A DNA stretch of 22,998 bases from Bacillota bacterium (GTDB taxonomy: Bacteria; Bacillota; Bacilli; Alicyclobacillales; SLC66). This document shows, piece by piece, positions 15,259 through 22,998 of this stretch. A program made the position numbers and the translations under genes. Under the pieces are notes generated by a model that was not told where the DNA came from, ran no database searches, and was given only the letters and a program-made list of their open reading frames with translations. The stretch lies in the NCBI GenBank assembly GCA_021820825.1, contig JAKADD010000001.1, positions 1 through 22,998 on the forward strand, written 5' to 3'. The stretch's first letter is position 1. Every line of letters begins with the position of its first letter.

Positions 15259-16164
15259 TTGGCAAACCCTCTTCATGTCCAATATGTTCGTATCGGGTGG
15301 CGACTGCTGCGCCCGCCCACGTTGACCGCTTCCATCACTCCTGTGCTGGTGGGAGCGGGACTTGCGGTGCAGCACCATGCGCTTCGCATTCCCGTATTTA
15401 TCGCCATGCTTGCCGCGGCCATGCTGATCCAGGCGGCCGCCAATATGCTGAACGAGTATTACGACTTTCGGCGTGGTCTGGACAACGCCGAAATGGTCGG
15501 AATCGCGGGAACCATCGTCCGCGACAATGTGTCGCCGCAGACCGTGCTCATCATCACCCAGTCGACGCTGGCAGCGGCGCTTCTGCTTGGCGTGTACATC
15601 TGCGCCAGTTCCTCCTGGTGGGTCGCCGCGGCCGGCGCAGCCAGCATGCTGTTCCTGTACCTGTATTCGAGCGGGCCATTCCCGATCTCGTATACCCCGT
15701 TCGGTGAAATCACAGCAGGCGGCATCATGGGACCAGGCATCATTCTGATCACATACTTCACCCAGACGCAAACACTCTCCTGGAGCGCCGCCCTTGCTTC
15801 CGCGCCGATTGGACTGCTGATTGGCGCCATTCTGCTTGCCAACAACATTCGCGATATCGATCACGATCGCGTGGGCGGACGCAGGACACTTCCGATCGTT
15901 GCCGGTCGCAGCGGCGCGATCCGCATTCTTGGCGGAGTGTTCGCGCTGGCGTATCTGTGTGTGCCTGTTCTGGTGCTCGCGCAGCGCCTGCCTGCCTGGA
16001 CCCTGCTTGTTCTGCTGATGTCTCCGCTGACAGCGCGCATACCGAAACTGTTCGCGACAACCCACACGCCGCAGGAGCTTCAGGCGGCGTTCAAGGCCAC
16101 CTCCCAGACGCTGATCGGATTTGGCATGCTGCTGTTTGTCGGGCTTCTGCTGGCAAGTGTATAG
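15259..16164 (+). CDS. menA: MenA: 1,4-dihydroxy-2-naphthoate polyprenyltransferase
   Basis: Integral membrane UbiA-family prenyltransferase that attaches the polyprenyl tail to DHNA with loss of CO2, giving demethylmenaquinone. It has about eight or nine helices and the two Asp-rich Mg-diphosphate sites: NEYYDFRRGLD (about residues 65-75) and NNIRDIDHDRVGGRRTL (about 195-211). RPPTLTASITPVLVG near the N terminus is typical of MenA rather than of other UbiA proteins. The start chosen is TTG at 15259, eight bases after AAGGTGG. The alternative GTG at 15247 would add four residues but has no ribosome binding site and sits only about 14 nt from the predicted transcription start. It is divergent from the men operon, so the late membrane step is controlled separately, and it converges on trxB. 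Confidence 0.95.
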   Translation: MANPLHVQYVRIGWRLLRPPTLTASITPVLVGAGLAVQHHALRIPVFIAMLAAAMLIQAAANMLNEYYDFRRGLDNAEMVGIAGTIVRDNVSPQTVLIITQSTLAAALLLGVYICASSSWWVAAAGAASMLFLYLYSSGPFPISYTPFGEITAGGIMGPGIILITYFTQTQTLSWSAALASAPIGLLIGAILLANNIRDIDHDRVGGRRTLPIVAGRSGAIRILGGVFALAYLCVPVLVLAQRLPAWTLLVLLMSPLTARIPKLFATTHTPQELQAAFKATSQTLIGFGMLLFVGLLLASV

Positions 16165-16186
16165 ACGCGGTTCCAGCGCATAGAAA

Positions 16187-16221
16187 TGGCGCGCAGTTTT
16201 GCGTCAGCAAACTGCGCGCCA
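16187..16221. terminator. Perfect 13-bp hairpin between menA and trxB, probably bidirectional terminator
   Basis: TGGCGCGCAGTTT (16187-16199) is perfectly inverted as AAACTGCGCGCCA (16209-16221) around a 9-base loop. Read leftward the stem is followed by TTTCTATG; read rightward there is no T-tract. It lies between two convergent stops, where a shared terminator is expected. Confidence 0.75.
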
Positions 16222-16267
16222 AGCCCGGCAACACCCATGCTCTTTTTAACAGTCAACCGCTTTTAGA

Positions 16268-17248
16268 TCAGGAACGCGTTGCTTCCTGCTCCCTGGCGGA
16301 CTGCGACCAGTCGTGAGAACTCCCACCATGCTCCAGATGCTTCTCCACGTCCATGGCTGCCTTGCATCCTGATCCTGCGGCCGTAATCGCCTGCCGATAG
16401 CGTGAATCCATCACATCCCCGCAGGCAAATACGCCTGCCACGCTCGTTGCGGTGCTGACCCCATCCGTTTTAATGTACCCGATCTCGTCGAGATCGATTT
16501 GCCCACGCAGGAATGCCGTGTTGGGAGAATGGCCGATCGCTACAAATATGCCTTCCGTTTCAATCACACGCGTTTTGCCTGTTGCCGCGTCGCGCACCTC
16601 AAGGCCGTTCGCTTTCTTGCCGTCTGACTTGACGGACACCGGAGTCACGCTCAGTTCCCACTTGATCTTCGGATTCTGGCGTGCGCGCTCCTGCATCACC
16701 TTGGACGCCCGCAGTGTGTCGCGGCGATGGACAATCGTAACCTCGGATGCAAATTTAGTGAGGAATGTCGCTTCTTCCATGGCTGAATCCCCGCCGCCGA
16801 CGACCAGGATTTTCTTTCCTTTGAAGAAAAACCCGTCGCAGGTGGCGCAGGTGGACACTCCGCGCCCGATCAGTTCGGATTCGCCGCTGATGGAAAGCAG
16901 TTTCGCGGATGCGCCTGTCGAGACAATGAGCGCGTCCGCTTCGTAGGAATCCTGTTCATTGACCGTAACGCGAAAAGGACGGGCCGAAAGGTCGACGTCT
17001 GTCACCCAACCGGTCTGAAACTGGGCGCCAAATCGTTCCGCCTGTCTCCTCATCTGCTCCATGAGCGCAGGTCCCATAACTCCGTCTTCAAAACCAGGGA
17101 AGTTCTCCACTTCCGTGGTCAGCGTCAGTTGCCCGCCCGGTTCATTGCCCTCGACCACAAGCGGTTGCAAATTCGCTCGCGCCGCATAGATTGCTGCTGT
17201 CAACCCCGCAGGTCCTGTGCCTAAAATCATCACCTTACGCTTATCCAT
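16268..17248 (-). CDS. trxB: Thioredoxin reductase (NADPH)
   Basis: Flavoenzyme that passes electrons from NADPH to thioredoxin in the cytoplasm. The 326-residue length is normal for low-molecular-weight bacterial reductases. FAD binding is shown by ILGTGPAGLTAA (8-19) and the C-terminal GVFACGDVMD. The redox-active pair is Cys134/Cys137 in STCATCDG. NADPH binding is shown by VVGGGDSAMEEA (149-160) and the HRRDTLRAS phosphate-recognition motif (174-182), which supports NADPH over NADH or ferredoxin. The start is ATG at 17248 with AAGAGGTGA just upstream. A longer in-frame extension to 17407 reads through the predicted promoter and lacks family similarity, so it is rejected. The C-terminal tail after EKHLEHG is a short polar extension. 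It is transcribed alone and converges on menA. Confidence 0.96.
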   Translation of the reverse strand: MDKRKVMILGTGPAGLTAAIYAARANLQPLVVEGNEPGGQLTLTTEVENFPGFEDGVMGPALMEQMRRQAERFGAQFQTGWVTDVDLSARPFRVTVNEQDSYEADALIVSTGASAKLLSISGESELIGRGVSTCATCDGFFFKGKKILVVGGGDSAMEEATFLTKFASEVTIVHRRDTLRASKVMQERARQNPKIKWELSVTPVSVKSDGKKANGLEVRDAATGKTRVIETEGIFVAIGHSPNTAFLRGQIDLDEIGYIKTDGVSTATSVAGVFACGDVMDSRYRQAITAAGSGCKAAMDVEKHLEHGGSSHDWSQSAREQEATRS

Positions 17249-17338
17249 GACTGTCACCTCTTGACTATTCTCATCTCGACGGCTGTACAGACAGTGTGAA
17301 CAGTCTCTCGCCTGTACCGCAGACGCATGCTCTGTCTC

Positions 17339-17368
17339 AGTATACCTCTTTGCACCTGGGATGACCAA
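17339..17368 (-). promoter_or_regulatory. Predicted trxB promoter
   Basis: On the minus strand TTGGTC (17363-17368) and TATACT (17339-17344) are separated by 18 bases. The leader of about 85 nt contains a dyad, GTACAG (17285-17290) and CTGTAC (17312-17317), that could be an RNA hairpin or a regulator site. Confidence 0.6.
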
Positions 17369-17447
17369 TATCAGAGCATAGCAGCACTGCATACCAGCAC
17401 CGCACATCTCCGCGCACGCGTGTCAGCATCCAGGAAAATCACATCCA

Positions 17448-17459
17448 TGCACATGTGCA
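17448..17459. promoter_or_regulatory. Perfect 12-bp palindrome ahead of the envelope operon
   Basis: TGCACATGTGCA is fully self-complementary and lies nine bases upstream of TATACT, in the place of a -35 element. It is a candidate activator or repressor site. Confidence 0.5.
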
Positions 17460-17464
17460 ATTTT

Positions 17465-17473
17465 TGGTATACT
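17465..17473 (+). promoter_or_regulatory. Predicted extended -10 promoter of the envelope operon
   Basis: TGG followed by TATACT (17468-17473) makes an extended -10 with no recognisable -35 at 17-18 bases. The start is expected near 17480, about 45 nt before the first gene. Confidence 0.55.
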
Positions 17474-17523
17474 ATCCCTATGTCTGATATGAGCCGGAAC
17501 ACCGGACGCAAGGAGGATGTTTT

Positions 17524-18450
17524 TTGGCAAAGCCTGTCCAAGCCCGTTCCATCGACACCATTCTGGATGATGTGTTCAGACAGTATCGCAGCTACTTTGG
17601 ACCGCTGCTGCTGATCAGCCTGATCTTCATGGCTCCCATCGCCATTATGAACGCATTCGCGGGAACTCTCGTTCCCAGCGTCAACTATCAGCTCCTGCTG
17701 CATGGGCAGGCGGGTATGTCGGCGCTGGCGGCGCAATTGCACCAGCCGCAATCCTTGGGAACAAGAATCGTCTTTGCAATCATGGAGATTTTCATCGCTC
17801 TTGTCAGCATGAACATCGTGAGTCCCTTACTGCAGGGCACCTATTACACCTTGGGTGCGGAAACCGTTGCCTTTGGTTCCGTCAAGCACTCCATCTGGGC
17901 CTATTTCCGCCAGGCGGTGAAACGCTGGGGCGCCTACCTGGCAACCATGTGGCTGCTCATCGGACTGAGTCTGGTCGGTATTCTCATTTTGGGCGGGGTA
18001 TTCGCGGCTGTCCTGTTCGCAGCCGCCATGCTTGTACCCGCAATGAAGGTTGGCGGAGGCTTATTTATTCTTTTTATAATCCTCTTATACCTGATCGCGG
18101 TGGTTCTGGCGGTCTGGGTGAGCATTCGTCTCCTTTTCTCCCTCCCCATCGTGGTCGTTGAAAAACTGCGCAACTGGCGGGCCATTCGACGTTCATGGAA
18201 CCTGACAAAGGGCTCATTCTGGCGGCTGTTCTTTATCAATCTGATCGCCTTCATCGTGCTGGGCCTTGCCAGCGGGGGTCTCTCTTTCCTGATTGATCTG
18301 CTGCCAGGCAACGCGGTGCGTCTGCTTGGCACGGGTCTCATCAGCATCCTGCTTGCGCCGCTGTACGCTCTGTTGCTGACCAATCTGTATATCGACATGC
18401 GCATCCGGCGCGATGGATACGACATAGAACTCATGACAGAAAAGGACTAG
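17524..18450 (+). CDS. Six-helix membrane protein, GPDPase-membrane-domain-like
   Basis: A 308-residue integral membrane protein with a TTG start six to seven bases after AAGGAGGA (17510-17517). An ATG at 17517 is out of frame. Hydrophobic helices lie at about residues 25-45, 82-107, 140-172, 175-207, 237-262 and 268-292. The segment after helix 4, LPIVVVEKLRNWRAIRRSW followed by an LTKGSFWRLF helix start, is characteristic of a family of multi-pass proteins annotated as glycerophosphoryl-diester-phosphodiesterase membrane domain. No catalytic domain is attached, so no enzyme activity should be assumed. It opens the rightward envelope operon, and the next gene starts 6 bp after its stop. The conserved pairing with DUF4129/MoxR/DUF58 genes suggests it is a membrane scaffold or partner of that set, but its function is unknown. 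Confidence 0.8.
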   Translation: MAKPVQARSIDTILDDVFRQYRSYFGPLLLISLIFMAPIAIMNAFAGTLVPSVNYQLLLHGQAGMSALAAQLHQPQSLGTRIVFAIMEIFIALVSMNIVSPLLQGTYYTLGAETVAFGSVKHSIWAYFRQAVKRWGAYLATMWLLIGLSLVGILILGGVFAAVLFAAAMLVPAMKVGGGLFILFIILLYLIAVVLAVWVSIRLLFSLPIVVVEKLRNWRAIRRSWNLTKGSFWRLFFINLIAFIVLGLASGGLSFLIDLLPGNAVRLLGTGLISILLAPLYALLLTNLYIDMRIRRDGYDIELMTEKD

Positions 18451-18456
18451 GCTGGC

Positions 18457-19083
18457 ATGACAGACACTCTGTTTTGGCGCCACAAACTGCAGACTATTCT
18501 TTCAGGACCCTCCTATCATACGCAGGGTCAGAGCAATTCCTGGCTGCAGGCGCTTATCAACCTGCTGAGAGAACTGGCGCGTCGACTTCATCTGCACATA
18601 GTCCTGGGGCAGCCTCCGCGCAGTCTCGGCTGGATCGTCCTGGGCCTTTCCGTGCTGGGACTGACCTTGTTGCTGAGCCGTTTTGGCCGCAACCGCAGAA
18701 CAAAAGGAATGACCGCGCCAAGTGGTTCCAGGCGTCCTCTCGACGCGAAGGGGTTCTTTCTTCTGGCAGACAGGCATATCGCGGCAGGCGAATACCACGA
18801 AGCGGCCCGTTGCTATTTCCTGGCGGCCGTCACGCATCTGCAGAGTGTCCGGGAATTAAACGTAAATCCCAACAAGACAAACGGAGAATACGCCAGAGAA
18901 TTGCTGCGTCACAAATCCCCGGTGAGCGCCGCCTTTCTGACGCTTGCCAGAGCGTGCGACGAGTTGCTCTATCACAGCCCGACTGGATCGGGAAATGCGC
19001 TGCCGCCGCCGCTGCAGTCTCTCGCCGATACGGCGCGCGCATCCGCTTCCCTGATCCTGCAAAGGGAGCGTGCTGAATCATGA
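18457..19083 (+). CDS. DUF4129 domain protein, single-pass membrane
   Basis: A 208-residue protein. The N-terminal part (LQTILSGPSYH near residues 11-21) matches the short conserved stretch seen before the membrane helix in DUF4129 proteins. One transmembrane helix lies at about 57-76 (WIVLGLSVLGLTLLLSRFG). The C-terminal DUF4129 domain (about 95-205) has the helical GEYHEAARCYFLAAVTHLQ and NGEYARELL blocks. DUF4129 also occurs at the C terminus of TgpA-type transglutaminase-like membrane proteins and often next to MoxR and DUF58 genes. The ATG follows AAAAGGA by ten bases. The stop overlaps the next start (ATGA). Its biochemical role is unknown; the cytoplasmic domain is probably a protein-interaction module. 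Confidence 0.85.
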   Translation: MTDTLFWRHKLQTILSGPSYHTQGQSNSWLQALINLLRELARRLHLHIVLGQPPRSLGWIVLGLSVLGLTLLLSRFGRNRRTKGMTAPSGSRRPLDAKGFFLLADRHIAAGEYHEAARCYFLAAVTHLQSVRELNVNPNKTNGEYARELLRHKSPVSAAFLTLARACDELLYHSPTGSGNALPPPLQSLADTARASASLILQRERAES

Positions 19084-20219
19084 AGCAGCGTAGCGTCTGG
19101 ATTCTGATCGCCTGCGTACTCGCCCTGTATCTGTCGGCCGCCGCTCTCTTTACACCACCGTCCGATACAGCGCCACTCCCGGCGGGCACATCGTACAGTC
19201 ACCAGCCAAGCGGTGCGTCGGCACTGTTTTCGCTGTTTCACGGATCGCCTGCCGCAGGGTCCCTGAGGTTGCTGACAGAACCCCAACTTGGTCTGCCAGG
19301 TCGCACAACCGCCGTCATTGTGGAGCCGCAGACTGACGACACGGCCGCCATGGCGAAAGCCTGGATCCAGTTTATCCGTTCCGGAGGACATGTGATCGCC
19401 CTGCTGAACCAGTCCTCTGCACTGGCGACATCCCTGGGTCTGCGCATCACACCTGCACCCGCAACAAACGGCGCCCTGCGCCTGATACAACTGACAACGC
19501 AAAACTCTCAGCGCGCAGTCACAACGTTTCGCGTCTCCAGTTTTGGACGCTACGCGACAGTGGCCGGCAATCTTCACGGAGGGGAACCATGGTTACTCAC
19601 GCTGCCGGACGGAGCGCGCGCGACGGTCGGCGTTACAGAGCGCGTCGGGAAAGGGTCCATAACGCTCCTCGGGTTGCCTGGTCTGGCCTACAACGGATCC
19701 ATCGCCAAATCCGACAACCTCGGCGTGTTGTTGAGTCTTTTGCAACCCACAAAAACGCGGATCGCCTTTGTGGAAACAGTGCACGGTTATTCCACTCAGC
19801 CGGGGCCTACAGCCGTATTTGGCGCGGGTATCAATGCGGCGTTTGCACTGCTTTGCAGCGCCGCCGTCATTTGGCTGTGGGGCGAAAGCAGACGTTTTGG
19901 CAGGCCGCTGGCGCCGCTGCAACCTGCTCGGTCTGCCAGTCTGCAGTTGGCGCAGGCGATGGCGGATCATTACCGGAGGACCGGCAGTTTTAACAGTCTG
20001 CTCGCACAGTTGAAGCGGTTGGCCAAGGCTCGCGGCGCTTCCCTCTCCTTGCCGCAACACGCAAGAGACCCCCGCCAAAAGACGTTCCTGGCAGAGTGCA
20101 ATGTCTTGATCTCGGCTCTGCGTGGACGGCAAAATTTCACGCCGCCCAGGCAACGCGCGCGCTCCACCAGCGCTGACAAGCCGCGCTCCGCCAACGCAGA
20201 CAGGCCGCATTCCACCTGA
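19080..20219 (+). CDS. DUF4350 domain protein, membrane-anchored
   Basis: A 379-residue protein with an N-terminal membrane helix (about 5-24), an extracytoplasmic Rossmann-like domain (about 35-235) and a second helix at about 244-265. The first domain carries SYSHQPSGASALFSLF and FIRSGGHVIALL, the pattern of DUF4350 (related to glutamine-amidotransferase-like folds but with no visible catalytic triad). A cytoplasmic helical region after helix 2, including QLAQAMADHYRRTGSFNSLL, is typical of the family. The start ATG overlaps the DUF4129 stop as ATGA. The C-terminal tail is a basic, low-complexity stretch encoded by a 24-bp imperfect repeat (RSTSADKP/RSANADRP). Mycobacterial DUF4350 genes also precede moxR and DUF58 genes. 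Function unknown; a role in a membrane complex with MoxR is inferred from context. Confidence 0.82.
   Translation: MKQRSVWILIACVLALYLSAAALFTPPSDTAPLPAGTSYSHQPSGASALFSLFHGSPAAGSLRLLTEPQLGLPGRTTAVIVEPQTDDTAAMAKAWIQFIRSGGHVIALLNQSSALATSLGLRITPAPATNGALRLIQLTTQNSQRAVTTFRVSSFGRYATVAGNLHGGEPWLLTLPDGARATVGVTERVGKGSITLLGLPGLAYNGSIAKSDNLGVLLSLLQPTKTRIAFVETVHGYSTQPGPTAVFGAGINAAFALLCSAAVIWLWGESRRFGRPLAPLQPARSASLQLAQAMADHYRRTGSFNSLLAQLKRLAKARGASLSLPQHARDPRQKTFLAECNVLISALRGRQNFTPPRQRARSTSADKPRSANADRPHST
20160..20216. repeat. 24-bp imperfect direct repeat at the 3' end of the DUF4350 gene
   Basis: Units at 20160-20183 and 20184-20207 share about five-sixths of their bases, and a partial third unit follows to the stop. 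They encode RSTSADKP, RSANADRP and HST. The result is a short disordered basic tail. Confidence 0.7.
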
Positions 20220-20244
20220 TGCGCGGAATCGGGAGTCCGCGCAT
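20219..20244 (+). other. Intercistronic hairpin between DUF4350 and moxR genes
   Basis: ATGCGCGGA (20219-20227) is perfectly inverted as TCCGCGCAT (20236-20244) around an 8-base loop. The stem starts on the last base of the DUF4350 stop codon. No T-tract follows, so it is more likely an mRNA-stabilising or processing element than a terminator. Confidence 0.6.
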
Positions 20245-20268
20245 CGGCAGACAATGAGGAGTTGACAC

Positions 20269-21258
<990 letters not shown>

Positions 21259-22623
21259 CAGCTGGCTGCCCACCCGCAGACTCGCCTACATTGTGGCTGT
21301 TAGCGCGGCGCCGGCGCTATTTCTGCACAACAGCGGAGCGGCGGATCTCTATCTGACACTGGACGGCGCCATATTGTGCGGGCTATGCGCGGCTGATATC
21401 ATGAGCTTGCAAAGCCCCAAGGCAATCTCCGCGAGCCGGGTTGTGCCCCGTCTGCAGGTCAGCGAGCGGGCGCGGATTTCTGTTCGCGTCACGCTGGAGA
21501 CTGCTGACCGCGCTGCGGTGGATGCAGCAGATTTGCGCCGGGCGCGGATACGGGATGAACGGCCTGCGCTGACGGAGGCGGACGTCGATACGTTTGCTTT
21601 GCAGCTGCCATGGGGAGACACGGAGATTGCCTATGATCTCGTGCCGCTGCAAAGGGGCGCCTTGTCGTTTGGCAATGTCCATGTCAGACTGTTTGGCCGC
21701 TTTGGCCTCCTGTGCCGACAGTACCGCGCAGAGGCGCAAGAAACGGTGACAGTGTGGCCTGACTTGCGGATGACATCGGAAAGGCAGGCGGCTGTGGACC
21801 GGGTGCTGCTGCGCGAAGGCTCTCATCTGCAGCGCACAGGGTCAGGTCAGACCGAGTTTTCTCATGTCGGCAACTATGCAACCGGCGACGACCCGCGTCA
21901 CATCAACTGGCACGCGACGGCTCGCAAGGGATTCCCGATGAAAAATGTGTATCAGCCCGAACGTGGACAACACATCATTCTTGCCATTGACTGCGGCCGC
22001 AGCATGGGCGTAATCCAGCAGAACGGAAAGACACGGCTGGACCTGGCCCTTGAAGCTGCATTGTTGCTGGCGGGCGGGGCGCTCAAAAACGGTGACGAAG
22101 TAAGCGCGATCGCCTACTCCGATCACGTTCATACGCATGTCCGCAGGGTGAAGGGTGAAGCTGGCATACGCGAGCTTGTGCAGGCTCTGTCTACAGTAAT
22201 GCCTCATCCCGTCTACGCCGGCGTGCATACACTGATCGACATCGTATTTGCACACTATAAACGCCGGTCGCTGCTGCTTCTGTTCTCCGATCTGACTGAT
22301 CTGGCAGCCAATGACCTGTTCCTGCGCAGCATCGCCATTCTGGAACGACGCCACAGCTGTCTTGTCGCGTCGTTTACCGATGAGGCTCTTGAAGACGCCA
22401 TAATCACACCGATCAGAAACGTTGCAGAGGCGGCGACGGTGGGAACGGCCGCCGGTTTGCTGAATCAGCGGCGTGAATACAGGGAGCAGTTGACGATGCG
22501 GGGAATCGATGTGGTTGAAACCAGAACGGAGTTATTGCCGGATGTGGCCAGAGCGTACGCGCGCTTTAAAAATACCCGCCGCTCCTGACCCATCATCTGC
22601 ACAAGGAGGCCCTGCAAAAAATC

Positions 22624-22998
22624 ATGGAACGCACTCTTTCCATTACCACGCCCGAACAGGCGACGCTGGAATGGCAGATCGCCGGCATAGGAAGTCGGGC
22701 CATCGCCACATTGATTGACACCGGATTCCTGCTTTTGGGCTACGCGCTGCTGGCTTGGGGTCTGTTTGCGGCAAGCAAATCCGGAGCAGGGAATCCGCTC
22801 GCCTTTTCAGGCATGACAATGCCTCGCAATTATGAGATCGCTTTTTATATCCTGTTGCTTTTCTTCCTGCCTCTGCTCTACTACGTGCTGTTTGAGGGCC
22901 TGTGGGGTGGCCGGACTCCCGGCAAGCGACTGCTCAAACTGCGCGTGGTGAGCCATTCCGGACAGTCGGTCAGCTTTTTTTCTGCGCTGGTGCGAAAC
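22624..22998 (+). CDS. RDD-family membrane protein (3' end missing)
   Basis: The frame from ATG at 22624 is open to the window edge, giving 125 residues. RDD features are SRAIATLIDTGFLLLGYALL at the first helix (the Arg and Asp of the name), a second hydrophobic stretch AFYILLLFFLPLLYYVLF, and the WGGRTPGKRLLKLRVV motif after helix 2. AAGGAGG at 22603-22609 ends 14 bases before this ATG, a longer spacing than usual; an ATC codon at 22621 would be at 11. RDD proteins are small multi-pass membrane proteins, some with proposed ion-exchange roles, and they recur at the end of MoxR/DUF58 clusters. In mycobacteria a SpoIIM-type (DUF95) gene lies between DUF58 and RDD; here none intervenes, and it could lie beyond the edge. 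Confidence 0.88.
   Translation, partial: MERTLSITTPEQATLEWQIAGIGSRAIATLIDTGFLLLGYALLAWGLFAASKSGAGNPLAFSGMTMPRNYEIAFYILLLFFLPLLYYVLFEGLWGGRTPGKRLLKLRVVSHSGQSVSFFSALVRN

Noticed and set aside
15223..16065. Leftward 280-codon frame opposite menA
   Set aside because: MenA's two Asp-rich motifs and helices are on the plus strand; the antisense product is charged low-complexity sequence.
17249..17407. N-terminal extension of trxB to an ATG at 17407
   Set aside because: The extension covers the predicted promoter and a good ribosome binding site sits before the ATG at 17248, which gives a normal-length protein beginning with the FAD motif.

Overview
The window is about 23 kb of ordinary chromosomal DNA, gene-dense and moderately GC-rich (estimated by eye in the mid-50s percent). 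It most resembles a member of the Bacillota (class Bacilli). Supporting signs are strong AAGGAGG-type ribosome binding sites, frequent GTG/TTG starts, a menaquinone operon with Bacillus-like components, and an OmpR-type two-component pair. An Alicyclobacillaceae-like host is my best guess, but it is inferred from general character and not from a marker gene. I see no tRNA, rRNA, CRISPR array, IS element, phage gene or integration site. No gap between genes exceeds 300 bp.

Layout, left to right. (1) Bases 1-1109 hold the 3' part of an MFS transporter. It converges on a leftward pair: an acyl-CoA ligase followed by a secreted or membrane-anchored SGNH/GDSL hydrolase. (2) Divergent from the ligase are an acyltransferase-3 family membrane protein and a second, full-length MFS transporter, then a response regulator and sensor kinase pair (6470-8447). 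(3) From 15057 down to 8499 runs a leftward menaquinone operon in the order menB-menE-menF-menD-menH. Its genes abut or overlap. Its promoter carries two matching TetR-type inverted repeats. Divergent from it is menA, the prenyltransferase that acts later in the same pathway. MenC, a DHNA-CoA thioesterase and the final methyltransferase are not in the window. (4) trxB (thioredoxin reductase) is convergent with menA. (5) From 17524 to the right edge runs a rightward operon of envelope-associated genes: a multi-pass membrane protein, a DUF4129 protein, a DUF4350 protein, a MoxR AAA+ ATPase, a DUF58/von Willebrand-like protein and an RDD membrane protein cut by the window end.

How the genes work together. 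The men genes cover chorismate to isochorismate to SEPHCHC to SHCHC, then OSB to OSB-CoA to DHNA-CoA, and the prenylation of DHNA. They would supply the menaquinone used in respiration. The MoxR-DUF58-DUF4129-DUF4350-RDD cluster is a recurring gene set whose function is still poorly defined. It probably forms a membrane assembly with a cytoplasmic AAA+ remodeller and is the part of the window closest to an undescribed system. The ligase/SGNH hydrolase unit and the divergent acyltransferase may act on acyl groups of lipids or surface polymers, but no substrate can be read from the sequence.

The most informative non-coding signals are the twin operators in the menB promoter, interleaved inverted repeats over the ligase promoter, a perfect 12-bp palindrome beside an extended -10 ahead of the envelope operon, and several intercistronic hairpins.
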